Shown here: positions 33,801 to 35,820 of the stretch, piece by piece
Layout: each line of letters opens with the position of its first letter
Position numbering within the stretch: position 1 is the stretch's first letter
NCBI GenBank assembly: GCA_964394565.1
Contig: CAYMYA010000008.1
Coordinates: forward strand, 1-35,820
Direction: 5' to 3'
DNA from: CAIKHN01 sp964394565
GTDB lineage: Bacteria > Patescibacteriota > Patescibacteriia > UBA9934
DNA: 35,820 bases
Translations under genes and position numbers: made by a program
The notes under the pieces: model-generated
Seen by the model: the letters and a program-made list of their open reading frames with translations, nothing else
What the model was told of the DNA's origin: nothing
The model's database searches: none

Positions 33801-34241
33801 GTGTTAGAATTGGTTTTACAGGATCTAATAGGGTCATTGATAGCCGAGCATCAAGGGGTGGGCAAAATTATCACAGCAGAACTCTCATTCAAAAATCTAC
33901 GTGGATTAGTGTCCAGCCTTTACTTAGATCGCCACGGTCAAGATAAGGACTATGCAAACCTGAAAGCACTACTGAGCGAGGCGCAGATGATTGAAGAAAT
34001 ACGAAATAGTATAATTCATTCTATTTGGGCTGGAGGCAAGGACAAAGATCATATCACCAGAATGAAAACAACCGCGAAAGAGAAGAAGGGGTTAAAATTC
34101 CAATTCCAAGAATTATCAGCAAAAGACCTAAAGGATTTTGCTTTGAGAATACAGAAATGTCATAATAACATTCATCATTTTTATATCACATTGGTTTTTG
34201 GGGGTAAAGCTATCAATAATCCTATTCTGAAAACTTGGTAA
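33801..34241 (+). CDS. HEPN-like helical protein
   Basis: A 146-residue (from the GTG) all-helical protein. Arg68-Asn-Ser-Ile-Ile-His73 is the Rx4H motif of HEPN domains, and the earlier Glu-Leu-Val-Leu-Gln-Asp-Leu and Ile-Thr-Ala-Glu-Leu-Ser-Phe helices fit the same four-helix fold. Many HEPN proteins are RNases in toxin-antitoxin or defence systems, others are not catalytic. No antitoxin-like partner (such as a minimal nucleotidyltransferase) is adjacent. The frame stays open upstream to 33720 without ATG/GTG/TTG, so the real start may be a rarer codon or the GTG used here. The region is AT-rich and has signs of recent transfer. Confidence 0.6.
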   Translation: MLELVLQDLIGSLIAEHQGVGKIITAELSFKNLRGLVSSLYLDRHGQDKDYANLKALLSEAQMIEEIRNSIIHSIWAGGKDKDHITRMKTTAKEKKGLKFQFQELSAKDLKDFALRIQKCHNNIHHFYITLVFGGKAINNPILKTW

Positions 34242-34460
34242 AAACAAAAAAACGAAACCCCTCGAAGTCGAAGACCGTAGCTCCTGTCTCCCAATTCCGA
34301 CCCACATGCCTCAAAATCGTCAAAATGAAAATCATTAAAAAATTTTAACAACACCTCTACAACTTTGGCACTGCACGCCTGTACTCCGTCAGACAATTTC
34401 TTATCGTGCAATCCACTTGCCCCAGGCGAGTGCGGCGACCGATAGGGATGTATCAAATAA

Positions 34461-34496
34461 CAAAATGACTCCGCCTTGGAGTCATTTTGTCTTTTA
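34461..34496 (+). terminator. Terminator hairpin, probably bidirectional
   Basis: A perfect 12-bp stem (34461-34472 with 34478-34489), loop GCCTT, then TCTTTT. The A-rich left arm would also serve the opposing gene at 34520. The rest of 34242-34519 shows no convincing gene. Confidence 0.75.
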
Positions 34497-34519
34497 GTTG
34501 TATGTACTCGGTTGTGCCA

Positions 34520-34887
34520 CTAATCACGTTTCATTCCCCAGTCGTCAATCTGGACTACAAAGAGTCTTCCTCGCTGGTCGCCTACAATATATTTCACTCC
34601 GTCGATTGTTGTAGAATATCTCAACGCTAAACGTTCTTCAGGCGTGAGTACAGATTCATGGGCGATCTCGGCTATTGCGACGATTGGTTCATCTGGCTCT
34701 CCTGAATCTGCTTGAAATCCAAATCGATCACCCTTTTATAGAGCAATCCAAAGTCTTTCCATTGGCCTACGCGGTCGCGTTCAGAAAAACCAAGGGGATT
34801 TTCTTGAGCCTCTCCCTCGAGAGCGGTAATGCTGCTTTTGATAGCGCGTATTTCTTGTTGTCGTCGACTTCCTTTCTCTTCAGACAT
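34520..34887 (-). pseudogene. Frameshifted small gene, unknown function
   Basis: On the minus strand an ATG at 34887 reads a charged helical N-terminal half as far as Gly-Leu-Leu-Tyr-Lys. The frame then changes by -1 at a run of four A (34734-34737): the shifted frame continues Lys-Gly-Asp-Arg-Phe-Gly-Phe-Gln and runs without stop to 34520, ending in Arg-Leu-Phe-Val-Val-Gln-Ile-Asp-Asp-Trp-Gly-Met. Both halves look protein-like, and one added A would join them into about 122 residues. It could be a broken gene, an assembly error, or programmed frameshifting. No family is recognised. Confidence 0.55.
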
Positions 34888-34996
34888 ACATTTGAATAGA
34901 TGACATTGCCTCGTTACATTTTCTATTATTGCTCATTATTGCGCAAAAGACTTTTTCACACACGCTCACGTGGATGATGGACAGCATTTGTGGTGT

Positions 34997-35002
34997 TATA
35001 CT
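34997..35002 (+). promoter_or_regulatory. -10 box for a leaderless mRNA
   Basis: TATACT, exactly 6 bases, ATG at 35009: the predicted transcription start coincides with the start codon. Confidence 0.55.
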
Positions 35003-35008
35003 ATTCAC

Positions 35009-35533
35009 ATGGGAAATGAGCATGACATAGGTGAGGAAGAGATGCTTGGTGAAGCTGTCGATGCTGGAGTGCCAATGATGAGTTGGGAATCTTGGGAATT
35101 CCCTATGGTTGAGCGCTCAAAGCGCTGGTATATCGCGGCGTCGTTTACTGGGTTGTTTCTTATTCTGTACGCCGTGTTTACTGCGAACTTTATTTTTGGC
35201 GTTATTGTACTCATGTTTGCGGTGATTACGCTCATTCAGGATCTGAAGAAGCCGAACCGGGTTCCGGTACACATCACATCGAAGGGATTAGTGTTTGGCG
35301 ATCAGTTTTTTCAATTTGCGGATATTCGCGATTTTTCTTTGACGTATGATCCGCCGACGCTCAATACGCTCTATATTTCGTTCCACGGCCGGTTCCAGCC
35401 GATGCTTTCTATTGGGCTCGAAGAATTGAATCCAAACGAGGTTCGCAAGACGCTCCTCCCCTTTATTTTTGAAAACCTAGAGCGGGAAGGGGAGAGTTTG
35501 ACAGATGTCCTCCGTCGCGTGTATAAATTGTGA
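35009..35533 (+). CDS. Two-helix membrane protein with PH-like domain, unknown function
   Basis: A 174-residue protein. An acidic N-terminus (residues 1-30) is followed by two membrane helices (about 40-60 and 62-78) and a C-terminal cytosolic domain of about 90 residues with alternating strands (Val-His-Ile-Thr-Ser-Lys-Gly-Leu-Val-Phe-Gly, Leu-Tyr-Ile-Ser-Phe-His-Gly) and a final amphipathic helix, a pattern like bacterial PH domains. I do not recognise a named family. ATG 35009 is chosen because TATACT lies 6 bases upstream; the frame's earlier ATG (34970) would put the promoter inside the gene. Confidence 0.7.
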   Translation: MGNEHDIGEEEMLGEAVDAGVPMMSWESWEFPMVERSKRWYIAASFTGLFLILYAVFTANFIFGVIVLMFAVITLIQDLKKPNRVPVHITSKGLVFGDQFFQFADIRDFSLTYDPPTLNTLYISFHGRFQPMLSIGLEELNPNEVRKTLLPFIFENLEREGESLTDVLRRVYKL

Positions 35534-35557
35534 GGATTTAGAGGAAAATTGTACGTT

Positions 35558-35586
35558 TTGAGTGTTGTGCGTGTAGGATTTAGATA
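35558..35586 (+). promoter_or_regulatory. Possible promoter of RNA copy B and tRNA-Arg
   Basis: TTGAGT (35558-35563), a 17-base spacer, TAGATA (35581-35586). A transcript from about 35593 would read through the structured element into tRNA-Arg. Confidence 0.35.
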
Positions 35587-35619
35587 AAGAGAAACAAATA
35601 CAAAATGTACTCACAAATG

Positions 35620-35742
35620 TAAAACGTACTAAGTTCGTCATATACAAGGAAGACTTCGAAAAACCGACGAGGCGTACTCAGATGTACGGTGAGGAGGTTT
35701 GCAGAAGTCTGACGCAGTAGATGACGAACTTGGGTACGTTTT
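35620..35742 (+). ncRNA. Candidate novel structured RNA, copy B, upstream of tRNA-Arg
   Basis: Two nearly continuous outer stems (35621-35629 with 35734-35742; 35631-35641 with 35721-35731) give about 20 base pairs; AGACTTC/GAAGTCT (35651-35657 with 35704-35710) encloses the core. The core blocks 35663-35677 and 35683-35697 are base-for-base identical to copy A with the same 5-base gap, while the stems differ in sequence and keep pairing. It ends 8 bases before the tRNA. Confidence 0.6.
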
Positions 35743-35750
35743 ACCATCCT

Positions 35751-35820
35751 GCGCCCGTAGCTCAGTTGGATAGAGCATCAGCTTGCGGAGCTGAGGGTCG
35801 TACGTTCGAGTCGTGCCGGG
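35751..35820 (+). tRNA. tRNA-Arg (GCG), cut by the window end
   Basis: D, anticodon and T arms are complete; the acceptor 5' arm GCGCCCG would pair with the CGGG that starts the 3' arm at the window edge, so the last few bases and the 3' end are missing. The anticodon loop TTGCGGA gives GCG (Arg, codons CGC/CGU). Most bacteria use ACG here. Confidence 0.9.

Noticed and set aside
34181..34456. Minus-strand 91-residue open frame
   Set aside because: It overlaps the 3' end of the HEPN-like gene on the other strand, has no promoter or ribosome binding site, and its C-terminal part is plainly antisense to that gene. A decayed gene cannot be excluded.
35650..35712. Guanidine-III (ykkC-III) riboswitch
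   Set aside because: The GACGAGG and GTAC...GGT...AGGA order is reminiscent, but the pseudoknot arms and spacing do not fit and a tRNA, not a guanidine exporter, lies downstream.

Overview
The window looks like a chromosomal segment of a Candidate Phyla Radiation (Patescibacteria) bacterium. The reasons are the mix of genes (a type IV secretion-like cluster with a PrgI-family protein, a split VirB4 and a VirB6-like giant; DprA and ComFC; a TopA without zinc-finger cysteines; alpha2 glycyl-tRNA synthetase; M23 protein with CPR-type surface repeats), the compact overlapping genes, and many promoters placed so close to the start codon that the mRNAs should be leaderless. TGA is used as a stop, so this is not one of the lineages that recodes UGA as glycine. 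The exact lineage cannot be fixed from the sequence alone.

Layout. 1-5.2 kb: the start of a minus-strand lipoprotein, a small coiled-coil protein, a NUDIX hydrolase, a P-loop nucleoside/nucleotide kinase-like protein, an AT-rich pair (membrane glycosyltransferase, HAD-like protein), then glyS. 5.2-8.1 kb: a GC-rich secreted M23 endopeptidase gene flanked by two stretches rich in RNA hairpins, followed by the initiator tRNA. 8.3-11.5 kb: parA-parB, convergent with a short Rel/SpoT enzyme. 11.6-16.3 kb: a small helical protein and a 1,443-residue helical protein of unknown function. 16.3-19.9 kb: topA (minus) with an elaborate hairpin leader, and dprA upstream of it. 20-28.9 kb: type IV secretion-like operon (VirB6-like, unknown Ala-rich protein, PrgI, TraC N-terminal-like protein, VirB4 ATPase, VirB8-like protein) ending in comFC. 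29-33 kb: a zinc-uptake operon (Fur/Zur regulator, ZnuA, ZnuC, a YibE/F membrane protein, ZnuB) with a perfect operator palindrome lying exactly between its -35 and -10 boxes. 33-35.8 kb: tRNA-Ser, a GIY-YIG protein, a HEPN-like protein, a frameshifted gene, a membrane protein, and the start of tRNA-Arg.

How parts fit. DprA and ComFC are competence-type DNA-handling proteins sitting beside a T4SS-like envelope machine; a role in DNA uptake or transfer is reasonable but unproven. The Zur-type repressor should shut off its own operon when zinc is plentiful. The most unusual signal is a pair of matching structured elements (33017-33141 and 35620-35742), each directly 5' of a tRNA gene, that share two identical 15-base blocks at identical spacing inside unrelated closing stems: a candidate undescribed RNA family.
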